A stretch of DNA of 64,000 bases from Streptomyces nymphaeiformis (GTDB lineage Bacteria > Actinomycetota > Actinomycetes > Streptomycetales > Streptomycetaceae), in assembly GCF_014203895.1 (NCBI RefSeq), contig NZ_JACHJY010000012.1:151283-215282 (forward strand), written 5' to 3'. A model generated the notes under the pieces. That model made no database searches, had not been told where the DNA came from, and saw only the letters and a program-made list of their open reading frames with translations. Positions 8,207-16,744 of this stretch are shown piece by piece (within the stretch, counting starts at the first letter, position 1; every line of letters begins with the position of its first letter). The position numbers were made by a program, and so were the translations under genes.

Positions 8207-8575
8207 ATGAGCCGCTTCCGCACCACCACCATGGCCCTCGCCGGCGCCGCCGCGATGTTCGCCCTCAGCGCCGCGCCCGCCCAGGCGGCCCCCGGTGACG
8301 TGACGACCACGTGCGCGAGCACCGCCACCCCGGCCGGCTACGTCGACGTCAGCTGGGGCTACAGCGCCAGCTGCGGCACCCAGAACTTCGACCCGAACAT
8401 CAAGCAGATCAAGCAGCTCACCGGCCTGCCCATAGGCACCGTCGTCCAGGCCTGCGGGTCCACGTACTACCCCGTCGGCTGGACCGCGACCGCCTCCTAC
8501 TACAGCAGCTCCTGCGTCGCCTGGCCGAACTCCGGCTTCAACAACAACGCCTGGACCCTCAAGCGCGTCTCCTGA
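8207..8575 (+). CDS. Small secreted Cys-containing protein
   Basis: 122 residues; the ATG at 8207 is chosen because AAGGAG lies just upstream and a Sec signal peptide follows (basic MSRFRTTTM, hydrophobic Ala-rich core, cleavage after AQA near residue 27). The mature roughly 95 residues hold four Cys, probably two disulfides, and are rich in Tyr, Ser and Thr. No enzyme motif is recognised. It is monocistronic, with a strong terminator right after it (8583-8618). Confidence 0.75.
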   Translation: MSRFRTTTMALAGAAAMFALSAAPAQAAPGDVTTTCASTATPAGYVDVSWGYSASCGTQNFDPNIKQIKQLTGLPIGTVVQACGSTYYPVGWTATASYYSSSCVAWPNSGFNNNAWTLKRVS

Positions 8576-8582
8576 TCGCAGC

Positions 8583-8618
8583 GTACCGGGGCCCGCCTCA
8601 CGCGGCGGGCCCCGGTAC
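8583..8618. terminator. Strong bidirectional hairpin terminator
   Basis: A perfect 15-bp stem with a 6-base loop (arms 8583-8597 and 8604-8618, starting GTACCGGGG) between the secreted small protein (+) and the chitinase (-), whose 3' ends converge here. No U-tract, as is common in Streptomyces. Confidence 0.8.
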
Positions 8619-8675
8619 GGGTACGAGTACGGGCTGCTTCAGCGCCCGGCTTCAGCAGGTGGTTCAGCAGCCGGG

Positions 8676-10211
8676 TCAGCAGGCGCCGAGGTCCTGCCAC
8701 ACCCCCCACTCGCCCGTCGTGCCGGGCTCCTCGCCCAGGGTCCACCACTTGGCCTTCCAGGTGTGGCCCTTGTGCGAGACCTGCTGGCCGCCGGTGTACA
8801 CCTGCGAGGAGGCCCACGGGGCCGCCGTGCACTGGGTGGCGCCGCCGGTGACGGTCAGGGAGAGGACCGCCGCGTGACCGGCCGAGGGGCTCGCCGCGTT
8901 GACGACGATCTGGTACGTGCCGGAGACCGTGGCCGCCGTGGTGTTCACGGTGAGGGTCGCGGAGCCGCCGGCCGTCACCGAGGCGGGGCTGACCGTGGCG
9001 GTGACGCCGGCGGGCAGGCCGCTGACCGTGAGGTTCACCGTCTGCGCCGTACCCGAGGTGACCGCGGTGTTCACGGTCGCGGAGGTGGAGCCGCCCGCGG
9101 TGACGGTGGCGGCGGCCGGGGAGGTCGTCACCGAGAAGTCGTCGGCCGGGGCGGTCGTCCCGCTGGTGAAGGGGGCGAAGATGTGCGAGAAGTCCCAGGT
9201 GTTCTGGGCGATGCCCGAGCAGCCGTCGGCCGCGGCGCCGCCGGCGCAGCTGCCGTTGTCGCGCTGGAGCGCCCAGAACGAGAGGGTGTTGATGCCCTTG
9301 GAGACGGCCCAGTCGTAGACCGTGCGGGCGTTGGCGAGGGTGAACGTCTCGGCCGGGCCGAAGTCGTCGACGCCGATCATCTCGATGATGCCGACCATGC
9401 CCCAGAGCTGCGCGGCCGTCTTCGTCGGGTAGAGCTTGGCGAGCTGGTCGTAGAGGCCCTGGGCGGCCGTCTTGGTGTCCGCGGCCATGTCGTGCGCGGC
9501 GTTGTCGTAGTAGTCGAAGGTCATCATGTTGACGACGTCGACCTTGGCGCCGTTGGTCACGGCGTTCTTGAGCACCGCGAGGCCGCTGGCGGCGAGGCCG
9601 TGGGTGGTCGTCGGCAGGGTGTACGAGATCTGGATCTGGCGGCCGTTGGCGGCGGCCCAGTCCTGGACGAGCTTGATGGCCTTGTTGCGGCGGTCGATGC
9701 CCGCGGTGTTGTCGAGGGAGTCGACCTCGATGTCCATGTCGAGCCGGGTGACGTCGTAGGTCGTGATGACCTTCTCGTACACGGCGGCGATCTGGTTGAC
9801 GTCGGTGCAGCTGTCGGCGATCTCGGTGCCGGTGGTGTCGGCCGTGTAGCCGCCGAAGGAGGGGATGACGTCCCCGCCGCGGGACCGCATGGTCGCGATG
9901 TCGGCGCCGAAGGAGGACTGGGCGATCGGCAGGCCGGTGTCGCCGTTCCAGTACGCGGTGCAGGAGCCCTTCGTCGCGGTCTGGAGGAACGCCATCGTCA
10001 GGTGCTTGGCCCCCGACTGGGCGCTGAGGGCGGCCGGGCTCTCCCCGGTCCAGGACTCGAAGTACGGGGCGAAGACCCGGGCGGGGAGCGGGGTCGCGGC
10101 CTCCGCGGCGGCCTGCGCGGGGGCAACGGCGACGGCGCCGAGCCCGAGGGCGGCCACGGCGGTCACGGCGGCGGTGAGGGCCGAGCGGAGCGAACGTACG
10201 CGTCGTCTCAT
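8676..10211 (-). CDS. Secreted GH18 chitinase with Ig-like and chitin-binding domains
   Basis: 511 residues from the ATG at 10211. Signal peptide at about 1-36 (basic MRRRVRSLRS, hydrophobic core, AQA cleavage), GH18 barrel at about 40-350 with catalytic motif LDMDIE (the DxxDxDxE region with the acid Glu), a Ser/Thr/Val-rich fibronectin/Ig-like module at about 360-445, and a C-terminal CBM5/12-type module with the aromatic run KAKWWT. It should hydrolyse chitin outside the cell. Upstream sequence holds DasR/chitinase-type repeats (10323-10348), consistent with GlcNAc-responsive control. Its 3' end converges with 8207-8575. Confidence 0.93.
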   Translation of the reverse strand: MRRRVRSLRSALTAAVTAVAALGLGAVAVAPAQAAAEAATPLPARVFAPYFESWTGESPAALSAQSGAKHLTMAFLQTATKGSCTAYWNGDTGLPIAQSSFGADIATMRSRGGDVIPSFGGYTADTTGTEIADSCTDVNQIAAVYEKVITTYDVTRLDMDIEVDSLDNTAGIDRRNKAIKLVQDWAAANGRQIQISYTLPTTTHGLAASGLAVLKNAVTNGAKVDVVNMMTFDYYDNAAHDMAADTKTAAQGLYDQLAKLYPTKTAAQLWGMVGIIEMIGVDDFGPAETFTLANARTVYDWAVSKGINTLSFWALQRDNGSCAGGAAADGCSGIAQNTWDFSHIFAPFTSGTTAPADDFSVTTSPAAATVTAGGSTSATVNTAVTSGTAQTVNLTVSGLPAGVTATVSPASVTAGGSATLTVNTTAATVSGTYQIVVNAASPSAGHAAVLSLTVTGGATQCTAAPWASSQVYTGGQQVSHKGHTWKAKWWTLGEEPGTTGEWGVWQDLGAC

Positions 10212-10322
10212 GGCTATCGCTATCCAATGACTGTGGGGGGGGGTGCGGGGTGCGCCAACGCCGTTGTCGCGCACGACTGTTGGGATACGACGAAACCCCC
10301 GCGACCATGACCACGTCAATGG

Positions 10323-10348
10323 CCTGGACCAAACTTGGACTAGACCAA
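10323..10348. promoter_or_regulatory. DasR-like/chitinase direct-repeat operator
   Basis: Read on the minus strand, two related 12-base units lie in tandem: TTGGTCTAGTCCAAG (10334-10348) and TTTGGTCCAGG (10323-10333). The first closely resembles the DasR responsive element (ACTGGTCTAGACCAGT), and paired TGGTCTAGACC-type repeats are known upstream of Streptomyces chitinase genes. A third partial unit, TTGGTCCAGC, is at 10431-10440. They are 112 bases upstream of the chitinase start. Confidence 0.7.
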
Positions 10349-10497
10349 TTTCACGGTTCGGTGTGTGGTGCATCCAGCGAGTACGGGCGGACGCTGGAGC
10401 GATGCGCGCGGCGGCCGGAATTGGTCCAGCGAGCCAACACCAGAGACCCCGCGCTCGGAAGCGGTTCCTCCGTGGACCGGCCGGGTAGCTGGCATAC

Positions 10498-10662
10498 ATG
10501 TCAAAAGGCTGGCGCTGGTTCCTCCTGGCCGCGTTCGTCGTCTGGACGGTCCTCGCGCTCCAGTGGACGGACTTCGGCTGCGACTACCCCGAGGCCTACC
10601 TCGCGGTCCTCCGCTTCGGCACGCCGGAAGGCCTGGAATTCCTCCCGGCGTGCGCGGGCTAG
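10498..10662 (+). CDS. Small membrane-associated hypothetical protein
   Basis: 54 codons, ATG at 10498, stop TAG at 10660-10662. The N-terminal half is a single hydrophobic segment (WFLLAAFVVWTVLAL) after a basic start MSKGWRW; the C-terminal half is acidic/hydrophobic with two Cys (FGCDYPEAY, PACAG). No clear ribosome site. Coding-like third-position G/C supports a real gene. Function unknown; it lies between the chitinase operator and a convergent hypothetical gene. Confidence 0.5.
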   Translation: MSKGWRWFLLAAFVVWTVLALQWTDFGCDYPEAYLAVLRFGTPEGLEFLPACAG

Positions 10663-10717
10663 GGGATCGAGACGATCCGGCGGATGCGCCCGGCGACGCC
10701 CGGTCGCGGCGCCTCGC

Positions 10718-11335
10718 TCAGTCGTCGAACCACACGACGAGGCGCACGTTGTCGTCACCGTGCTGCGCCGCGAGTGCCTCCATGGCCTTCCAGACGGCCT
10801 GCCACTCGCCGGTCGCGGTGACGGCGTCCCTGCGATGGATGGTGACCGATCGGTAGAGCGTGTCCCCGACGAGCCACTCGCTCCCTTCGGGCCACTCCCG
10901 GCGTTCGCCCATTTCGAGACCGACGGCCTCGGCGAACTCGGAACTCCAGGAGGCCTTGCCGGTCATCCTGAGCCCGTCCGGAGTCCGGCGGAACTGGTGA
11001 AGTCGACCGTCGGGCTTCTCCGCGGGCTCGTCCCAGTCGACCGCCTTCACCTCGCCCCACGTGATCCACGTGGTGCTGTGAAAGCCGTCCCCGCCGTACC
11101 ACTCGTCCAGCTGCGCGAACCGCGCGCTCACGGCGGCCGAGAGGTCGGCGGGCAGACCTCGCCCCGCGGCCACGGGGCGGAAGTTGGCGTAGTTGCGGAC
11201 CCCGAAGAGGCAGCCGAACGCGTCATAGTCCCGGACGTCGATGAGGGAGGCGAGGTCCTGCGCGCCGTACCAGGCCGCCTCCCGCCCGTCCTGCGACGCC
11301 CGATATTCGAGAAAGCCGCTCACGTCTGTACCCAT
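10718..11335 (-). CDS. Conserved hypothetical protein, 205 aa
   Basis: 205 residues starting MGTDVSGFLEYR. Aromatic-rich and soluble, with a central block DYDAFGCLFGVRNYANF and a C-terminal GDDNVRLVVWFDD. I do not recognise an enzyme motif. Similar proteins beginning MGTDVxGxxEYR, with a RxYxxFxxLFGVR block, occur in many actinomycetes and in some phage or immunity-type contexts. It stands alone, with no partner close enough to suggest an operon. Confidence 0.6.
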   Translation of the reverse strand: MGTDVSGFLEYRASQDGREAAWYGAQDLASLIDVRDYDAFGCLFGVRNYANFRPVAAGRGLPADLSAAVSARFAQLDEWYGGDGFHSTTWITWGEVKAVDWDEPAEKPDGRLHQFRRTPDGLRMTGKASWSSEFAEAVGLEMGERREWPEGSEWLVGDTLYRSVTIHRRDAVTATGEWQAVWKAMEALAAQHGDDNVRLVVWFDD

Positions 11336-11460
11336 GCCGAAAATTCTGCCGAGCCCGTCAACCGGTTTGCCCTGAACCGCAGCCGCACCCCACCAGGGCG
11401 AGGTCCTCCCTTCCGGACCCCGCGGGTCACCCGATCGCCGGGTGACCCGAATGAGACGGG

Positions 11461-12771
11461 CTAGCTCCGGGACCGGCTCCAGAAACCCCCGCCGCCTCCC
11501 GCGCGGGGCTCCATGGACCAGGCCCCGTCCGCCTCGACGACGAGGAGACGCGGACCCCGGGGCAGATCGCCCTTCCCGCGACCCCGGTCACGCCGACTGA
11601 ACCGGTACTCCCAGTGCCCGCCCTTCCGGTGGGCCGCGACGCCGAAGTACCCCTTCTTGTCCTCGTCGCCCTCGAACCGGAACCGGACACCGGTCTCGTC
11701 ACCGGTGTACGCCAGGACGTCCGGCCCGTACCCCTCCACCGGCCCGTCGAACGCACGCAGCGTCGACACCGGGCGGAGCCTGATCATCCACCGGCCGCGC
11801 GTCTCGATCCTCAGCCGCAACGGCGACTGCCCGTCGTGGTGCAGCACGCCCACCCCGCGCAGATCGTCCATGCGGCTGCGCACGACCTGCCGCCACCGGC
11901 GCTTGCGGATGGTCAGCGTGACGATGTCCAGGTACCCGGCGCCCTTCTTCACCACGTCGACGGCGATGAAGCCACGGGGGAGGGTGAGACCGGTCTCGAC
12001 GTCCTCCTTCCCCTCCCCCTGGTACTCGAAGTACGGGAATTCCGGCCCGAATTCGGCGGGGAGGGCGTTGAGCCGAGGGAGGGGCGCGGCTATCGGCGCG
12101 CCGGAGTACGGGACGGGGGCGTCGGCCTTGTCGACGACGACGAGCGCGGGTGCGGGCGCGGGCGCGGCGACGGGGGCCTCCGGTACGACCTCCGGTACCT
12201 GCTCGTCCTCGCCCTCCACCTCATCGTCCGCCTCATCCTCCGACGCCGAGAAGCCGAAGTCCGTCGCGAGGGCCGGCAGTCCCGAGTCGTACCCCTGCCC
12301 CACCGCCCGGAACTTCCACCCCCCGTTCCTGCGGTAGAACTCGCCCAGCAGGATCGCGGTCTCCGTCGTCGCGTCCTCGACCGCGTACAGCGCCAGCTGC
12401 GCCCCGGTGGTCGCGCTCACCGCCCGTACGTACAGGTCCTCGACCTCCCCGAACGTCCCGCCGTCGCAGGACGCCGCGACCACGACCCGCTCCACGGAGT
12501 CCTCGATCCGGCCGGGGTCGATCTCCAGCCAGTCCGCGACGACCCCTTCCTCGCCCTGGGCCTCCCCCAGGAGCCGTACGGCGCTCCCCGCATGCTCGGG
12601 CTGGTTGTAGAAGACCAGGTCGCCCCGGCCCCTGGCCCTGCCGTCCGCGTCGACGAGCAGCGCGGCCGCGTCGACCTTCGGCGCTTCCGCCCCACCGGAC
12701 CGGCGAACGACGGCGACCCGCATCGGCTCGCCGCTGAGCGGAAGGTTTCCCCCCTTGATGATCTGCGTCAT
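11461..12771 (-). CDS. TerD-family protein with acidic linker and C-terminal domain
   Basis: 436 residues from ATG 12771 (MTQIIKGGNLPLS). Residues 1-185 form a TerD (tellurium-resistance/stress) domain: KGGNLPL opening, DLVFYNQP strand, EDLYVRAV block and ETAILLGEFYRRNGGWKFRAVGQGY close. An acidic, Ala/Pro-rich linker (about 185-235) joins a C-terminal beta-rich domain with the aromatic motifs FPYFEYQGEGK and HHDGQSPLRLRIETRG. TerD proteins bind calcium and are linked to stress resistance; here the usual acidic metal-loop sequence looks altered. It stands outside any visible ter cluster. Confidence 0.8.
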   Translation of the reverse strand: MTQIIKGGNLPLSGEPMRVAVVRRSGGAEAPKVDAAALLVDADGRARGRGDLVFYNQPEHAGSAVRLLGEAQGEEGVVADWLEIDPGRIEDSVERVVVAASCDGGTFGEVEDLYVRAVSATTGAQLALYAVEDATTETAILLGEFYRRNGGWKFRAVGQGYDSGLPALATDFGFSASEDEADDEVEGEDEQVPEVVPEAPVAAPAPAPALVVVDKADAPVPYSGAPIAAPLPRLNALPAEFGPEFPYFEYQGEGKEDVETGLTLPRGFIAVDVVKKGAGYLDIVTLTIRKRRWRQVVRSRMDDLRGVGVLHHDGQSPLRLRIETRGRWMIRLRPVSTLRAFDGPVEGYGPDVLAYTGDETGVRFRFEGDEDKKGYFGVAAHRKGGHWEYRFSRRDRGRGKGDLPRGPRLLVVEADGAWSMEPRAGGGGGFWSRSRS

Positions 12772-12857
12772 GCCCGCATCCTGGCAGCCGATGTGCCCGG
12801 CGCACCCGCTTATCACCTGTTGACGAAATCCTGAACTCCGCACGGTGGCATGGCGGC

Positions 12858-13574
12858 ATGAACCTCACAAGAACCGCACTGACCGCCGCCGCCCTTGCCG
12901 CCGCACTCTGTGCCCCTCTGGCGACCGGCGCCATCGCCCAGGCGGCCCCCGACACCTCGCAGACGACCACGCACGCGACCACCGGGACGCCCCACCCCGG
13001 GCCCGACGAGTCCGCCCGGCCCAAGAAGGGGGACACCGCGGTCCCCACGCTGCCGTCCGCGCCCCTCAAGGGCCTGCCGACCCTACGGGAAGCCCAGACG
13101 CAGGGCCTCCTCGCGCGGCCGTTGACGGCCACGGGCGAGGTGACGGCTCAGGCGTTCCCCGATGACAACTGCACCACACCCCCGCAGGGCTGGGGGTACC
13201 ACGACTACCTCGCCCCCGGCGAGTGCCTGACGCCGGACACGTACATCGCCGTCAACACCGAACCGGGCGGCTGGTACGAGCTGTGGATGCAGAGCGACGG
13301 CAATGTCGTCCTCTACTTCCACGGCGCCCCGTTCTACACGGCGAAGTGGCAGACCGGAACCCGTGGCTCGAACGCGTCGCTGTGGATGCAGCGGGACGGC
13401 AACGTCGTCATCTACGACGGCGCGGGCAACCCGATGTGGGCCACGGGCACGAACGGGTGCGGCGATCTGGGAGCCTGGCTGCGGGTCCAGGCCGACACCA
13501 ACCTCGTCCTGTACACCCGTGACTGGACGCCGATCTGGGCACGCTTCGGCGGCCCCGGCTCCCGCCCCTGCTAG
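12858..13574 (+). CDS. Secreted bulb-type (GNA-like) mannose-binding lectin
   Basis: 238 residues, Sec signal peptide at 1-29 (AQAAP cleavage), then a Pro/Thr-rich linker of about 70 residues, then a beta-prism lectin domain with three QxDxNxVxY-type sugar sites: MQSDGNVVLY (about 143), MQRDGNVVIY (about 176) and VQADTNLVLY (about 211). The third has Thr for Gly. Two Cys pairs could close disulfides. Such secreted lectins bind mannose-containing glycans; the role in the producer is unknown. Its 3' end meets the anti-sigma-like gene head to head with a 1-base gap. Confidence 0.85.
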   Translation: MNLTRTALTAAALAAALCAPLATGAIAQAAPDTSQTTTHATTGTPHPGPDESARPKKGDTAVPTLPSAPLKGLPTLREAQTQGLLARPLTATGEVTAQAFPDDNCTTPPQGWGYHDYLAPGECLTPDTYIAVNTEPGGWYELWMQSDGNVVLYFHGAPFYTAKWQTGTRGSNASLWMQRDGNVVIYDGAGNPMWATGTNGCGDLGAWLRVQADTNLVLYTRDWTPIWARFGGPGSRPC

Positions 13575-13575
13575 T

Positions 13576-13941
13576 TCACGCCCCTGACCGCCCGGCCCGG
13601 AGCTCGCACCAGACCGTCTTGCCGTACGGCCCCTGGTCCACGCCCCACCGCGCCGCCAGCGCGTCCAGCAGGGCGAGCCCGCGCCCCGACTCGGCGTCGT
13701 CCGTGGCGTCCCTCAGTACGGGCCAGACGCGCGGGTCGGGATCGGTCACGGCCACCCGTGTCCGCCCGCCCCGCGCGGCGACGACCCGCACGGTGACGGG
13801 TGTCCCCTCCCCCACGTGCCGGATGACGTTCGTCAGCAGCTCGCTCACACACAGCCGTACGTCGTCCCCCTCCACCATCCGCCGCACCTCCGCGACCTCC
13901 TTGGGCAGCGCGAGCAGCTCGACCGTGAGCGGAAGCGTCAC
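13576..13941 (-). CDS. HATPase-domain anti-sigma-factor-like protein
   Basis: 121 residues with the GHKL ATPase boxes of RsbW/SpoIIAB-like kinases: N box (VRLCVSELLTNVIRH), G1 (VAVTDPDPRVWPV), G2 (ESGRGLALLDALA) and the final GKTVWCEL strand. The GTG at 13941 overlaps the stop of the upstream 66-aa gene (GTGA), giving translational coupling, and is preferred to longer forms. Such stand-alone ATPase proteins are abundant in Streptomyces near XRE/DUF397 pairs, where they are thought to regulate sigma factors or anti-anti-sigma proteins. Confidence 0.8.
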   Translation of the reverse strand: MTLPLTVELLALPKEVAEVRRMVEGDDVRLCVSELLTNVIRHVGEGTPVTVRVVAARGGRTRVAVTDPDPRVWPVLRDATDDAESGRGLALLDALAARWGVDQGPYGKTVWCELRAGRSGA

Positions 13942-14138
13942 CCGCCGGCCGCCTTGCGGAGCACGTCGGCCAGCTGGCGTGCGGTCGCCACGTTGCAGTG
14001 GCCGAGCGCGACGAGCGGCGGGCGGATGGTGGACCCTGCGAAGGTGACCAGGTCCACCCCCAGGGAGGGCAGCGTGATGCCGTGAGCTGCGAGAGCGGTA
14101 CGGAGTGCGTCGACGTCCGGTGTGATGTCGTCGTCCAT
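13938..14138 (-). CDS. Small protein coupled to the HATPase gene
   Basis: 66 residues from ATG 14138 with an AAAGGTGG site. A helical N-terminal half (DVDALRTALAAHGITLPSLG) precedes a short strand and a C-terminal helix (NVATARQLADVL). Proteins of this size and position are commonly found before the HATPase gene in Streptomyces whiJ-like loci. It is divergent from the XRE gene with a palindrome between them. Confidence 0.65.
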   Translation of the reverse strand: MDDDITPDVDALRTALAAHGITLPSLGVDLVTFAGSTIRPPLVALGHCNVATARQLADVLRKAAGG

Positions 14139-14205
14139 GGGGCGTCCACCTTTCGTTGCGTGCGGTGACGAACCCCTCACACGCTGCCGCCCCGCGCCCT
14201 ACCGT

Positions 14206-14219
14206 GGGAAGCGTTTCCC
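14206..14219. promoter_or_regulatory. Palindromic operator candidate
   Basis: GGGAAGCGTTTCCC sits between the divergent 66-aa gene and the XRE regulator, embedded in a longer imperfect inverted repeat (CCGTG at 14203 and CACGG at 14224). It is a good candidate for autoregulation by the XRE protein. Nearly the same core recurs as a tandem array at 50743-50998. Confidence 0.5.
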
Positions 14220-14253
14220 GCTTCACGGAGCAAGGTGCGAAAGGCGGTCAACG

Positions 14254-15105
14254 GTGGCTGCGCGCAAGGACATCGACGGCTCGGCGAGCGTCCCGCAGTT
14301 CTACGGGAAGGAGCTCCGCTTCAAGAGGGAGGAGGCGGGGCTGACGCTGGAGGGGTTGGTGGAGGGCAGTTTCTATGGAGTCAGCTATCTGAGCGAGATC
14401 GAGCGCGGCAAGCGCCGCATGCCGCTGGACCTGGCCCAGCACGTGGACCGCGTGCTGCGGACGGACGGCTTCTTCGCGCGGGGCTGCGAGGACGTGAGGA
14501 AGGCGAAGCAGGGTGCGCATGCGGCGTACTTCGCGCCGATCGCGGAGGCGGAGCAGCGGGCGCTGACGATCGACGAGTGGTGCAACGCCCTGATTCCGGG
14601 CCTGCTCCAGACCCCCGCGTACACGAGAGCGGTGATCCGTTCGACGCACCCGCTGAGTACGCCGGAGGAGATCGACACCAAGATCGCGTCGCGGTTGAAG
14701 CGGGCGAAGCTCTTCGAGGACCCGAAGAAGCCCGAGTACTGGGTGGTTCTGCACGAGTCCCTCGTGCGCAACCCCGTGATTCCGGCGGCGGAGATGGCCG
14801 AGCAACTGGGGCACATCGCGGAGCTCGTACGGCGTGGCCGCGTCGTTCTGCAGATCCTGCCGTGGAACGGCCCGACCCGCCCCTTCGCGGCCTTGCCACT
14901 GAAGTTCCTGGAGTTCGAGGACGAAGCGCCGTTGGTGTACACCGAGGGTCCGTACCACGGCCAGACAGTGGACGATCCGGCCCTCGTGAAGCAGTACCGC
15001 AAGGCATACGATCGGCTGAGGGCCGCCGCCTTGCCGCCGGAGGCGTCCCTCGCCCTGATCGAGCAAGCGGCTGAGGACTACCGACATGGCCAGCAACGCC
15101 CTTGA
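14254..15105 (+). CDS. XRE-family regulator with DUF5753 domain
   Basis: 283 residues, GTG at 14254 after AAAGGCGG. Helix-turn-helix at about 15-65 (LRFKREEAGLTLEGLVE, then SYLSEIERGKRRMP), followed by DUF5753 (about 95-275) with the characteristic IPGLLQTPAYTRAVI and LGHIAELVRRGRVVLQILPW. These are WhiJ-type regulators, usually acting with a DUF397 protein. It overlaps the DUF397 gene by 20 bases. Confidence 0.9.
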   Translation: MAARKDIDGSASVPQFYGKELRFKREEAGLTLEGLVEGSFYGVSYLSEIERGKRRMPLDLAQHVDRVLRTDGFFARGCEDVRKAKQGAHAAYFAPIAEAEQRALTIDEWCNALIPGLLQTPAYTRAVIRSTHPLSTPEEIDTKIASRLKRAKLFEDPKKPEYWVVLHESLVRNPVIPAAEMAEQLGHIAELVRRGRVVLQILPWNGPTRPFAALPLKFLEFEDEAPLVYTEGPYHGQTVDDPALVKQYRKAYDRLRAAALPPEASLALIEQAAEDYRHGQQRP

Positions 15106-15289
15106 CCTGACCGCCGCCGTCTGGCGCAAGAGCAGCTACAGCAACGGGGACGGCGGCGACTGCCTCGAAGTGGCCGACGACGTCCCCGGCCTCGTCCCCG
15201 TCCGTGACTCCAAGCGCCCCGACGGCCCCGTCCTCCTCCTCCCCGCCGCCGTCTGGGCGCCGTTCGTCGAGGCCGTCAAGGCGGGCTGA
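15086..15289 (+). CDS. DUF397 protein
   Basis: 67 residues with the DUF397 signature WRKSSYSNGDGGDCLEVAD and a conserved VPVRDSKRPDGPVLL followed by WAPFVEAVK. It is the usual partner of the upstream WhiJ-like regulator; the two overlap by 20 bases. DUF397 proteins are small, DNA-free regulators involved in developmental or antibiotic control. Its stop is 4 bases from the stop of the convergent sigma factor. Confidence 0.9.
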   Translation: MASNALDLTAAVWRKSSYSNGDGGDCLEVADDVPGLVPVRDSKRPDGPVLLLPAAVWAPFVEAVKAG

Positions 15290-15293
15290 GGCG

Positions 15294-16211
15294 CTACCCC
15301 CGGCGGGCCTCGCGGACCTCCTCGTGGATCGCCCAGGCGTCGGCGACCGGGCCCAGGTGGGCGAGCTTGTCGGGGTTGATGACGGAGCGGATGGCCTGCA
15401 CGCGGCCCTCGGCGATGTCGAGGACCAGCGTGTGCAGGACCTTGCCGTCGCGGTCGCGGAAGACGGCACCCGGCTGGCCGTTGACGTCGTGCGGCTCGAA
15501 GGTGATGGCGACCTGTGCCATCCGGGGAAACACCACGGCCAGCAGCTTGGCCACGTTGTCCGCGCCGGTGATCGCGCGGGCCAGCTGCGGGGCCTTCCCG
15601 CCGCCGTCGCCGACCATCTGGACGTCGGCGGCGAGGAGGCCCCGCAGGCCGTCGACGTCGCCGCCCTTCAGGGCGTCGAAGAAGCGGGCGGCCAGCTCCC
15701 TGCTTTCGGCGGGGTCCGCCTCGAAGCGGGGCCGGCCGTCGCGCATGTGCCGACGGGCGCGTACCAACAACTGGCGGCAGGCCTGCTCCGTACGGCCGAC
15801 GGCGGAGGCGATCTCGTCGAAGCCGAAGCCGAAGACCTCGCGGAGGACGAACACGGAGCGTTCGAGGGGGCTGAGGCGTTCGAGGAGCAGCAGCGCGGCC
15901 ATCGACACGGAGTCGGCGAGCTCGGCCGCGCGCTCGGGGTCCTCGTACGGATCGTCGAGGAGCGGTTCGGGGAACCACGGTCCGACGTACTCCTCTCGGC
16001 GGACGCGCGCGGAGCGGAGGACGTCGATGGCGATCCGGGTGACCGTGGCGGAGAGGTACGCCTTGGCGGAGGTGGGCGTGGTCGGGGAGGCGTCGTACCG
16101 CAGCCACGTCTCCTGCACGGCGTCCTCGGCCTCGCTGACGCTGCCGAGCATCCGGTACGCGATCGAGAACAGCAGTGGCCGCAGTTCCTGGAACTCCTCG
16201 ACCTTGCCCAT
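15294..16211 (-). CDS. sigJ: ECF41-type sigma factor with SnoaL-like C-terminal extension
   Basis: 305 residues: sigma2 (about 10-75), sigma4 (about 105-160) and a roughly 140-residue SnoaL-like extension that in ECF41 factors controls activity. ECF41 hallmarks are visible: GPWFPEPL between sigma2 and sigma4, DGGGK near 210 and NPDKL near the C-terminus. There is no anti-sigma gene; the standard partner, a carboxymuconolactone-decarboxylase/AhpD-like gene, lies 12 bases upstream in the same operon. Confidence 0.92.
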   Translation of the reverse strand: MGKVEEFQELRPLLFSIAYRMLGSVSEAEDAVQETWLRYDASPTTPTSAKAYLSATVTRIAIDVLRSARVRREEYVGPWFPEPLLDDPYEDPERAAELADSVSMAALLLLERLSPLERSVFVLREVFGFGFDEIASAVGRTEQACRQLLVRARRHMRDGRPRFEADPAESRELAARFFDALKGGDVDGLRGLLAADVQMVGDGGGKAPQLARAITGADNVAKLLAVVFPRMAQVAITFEPHDVNGQPGAVFRDRDGKVLHTLVLDIAEGRVQAIRSVINPDKLAHLGPVADAWAIHEEVREARRG

Positions 16212-16223
16212 GTCACTCCCCGT

Positions 16224-16697
16224 TCAGTGGAACGCGCCGACCTCGTAGCCGCCGGCCGGCTGCTTGCTGATGATGTTCATGCGGGTGGCGGCGTTCATGA
16301 AGGAAACCAGGAGGACGAGGGCGGTGAGCTGCTCCTGGTCGAAGTGCTGGGCGGCCCGGTCCCAGACCTCGTCGCTGACGCCTTCGCCCGCGTCGGCGAC
16401 GCGGGTGCCCTGCTCGGCGAGGGCGAGGGCGGCACGCTCGGCCTCGGTGTAGACGGTGGCCTCGCGCCAGCCGGCGACGAGGCCGAGGCGGACGGGGCTC
16501 TCGCCCGCCGCGAGGGCCTCCTTGGTGTGCATGTCGAGGCAGGCGCCGCAGCCGTTGATCTGGCTGACGCGGAGGGAGACGAGCTCCTGGACGGCGGCCG
16601 GGAGGGTGGAGTCCTTGAGGGTCCGGCCGGCGGCCATGAGGTGCTTGAAGGCCTTGCCGGCGGTGGGGCTGGCGAAGAAGTCGAGTCGCGCGTCCAT
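16224..16697 (-). CDS. Carboxymuconolactone decarboxylase/AhpD-like protein
   Basis: 157 residues from ATG 16697 after GAGGAGAC. Contains the AhpD CxxC redox motif (NGCGACLDMHTKEAL) near 50-60, with His at the catalytic relay position. AhpD-like proteins of this group reduce peroxides or act on small hydroxylated substrates; the substrate is unknown. It precedes the sigma gene and has a well-formed ECF41 promoter upstream, so the sigma factor probably activates its own operon. Confidence 0.88.
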   Translation of the reverse strand: MDARLDFFASPTAGKAFKHLMAAGRTLKDSTLPAAVQELVSLRVSQINGCGACLDMHTKEALAAGESPVRLGLVAGWREATVYTEAERAALALAEQGTRVADAGEGVSDEVWDRAAQHFDQEQLTALVLLVSFMNAATRMNIISKQPAGGYEVGAFH

Positions 16698-16744
16698 GTC
16701 GTGTCTCCTCGGTTCGGTACGAGTCGGTGGGCTTACGTCCCCGA

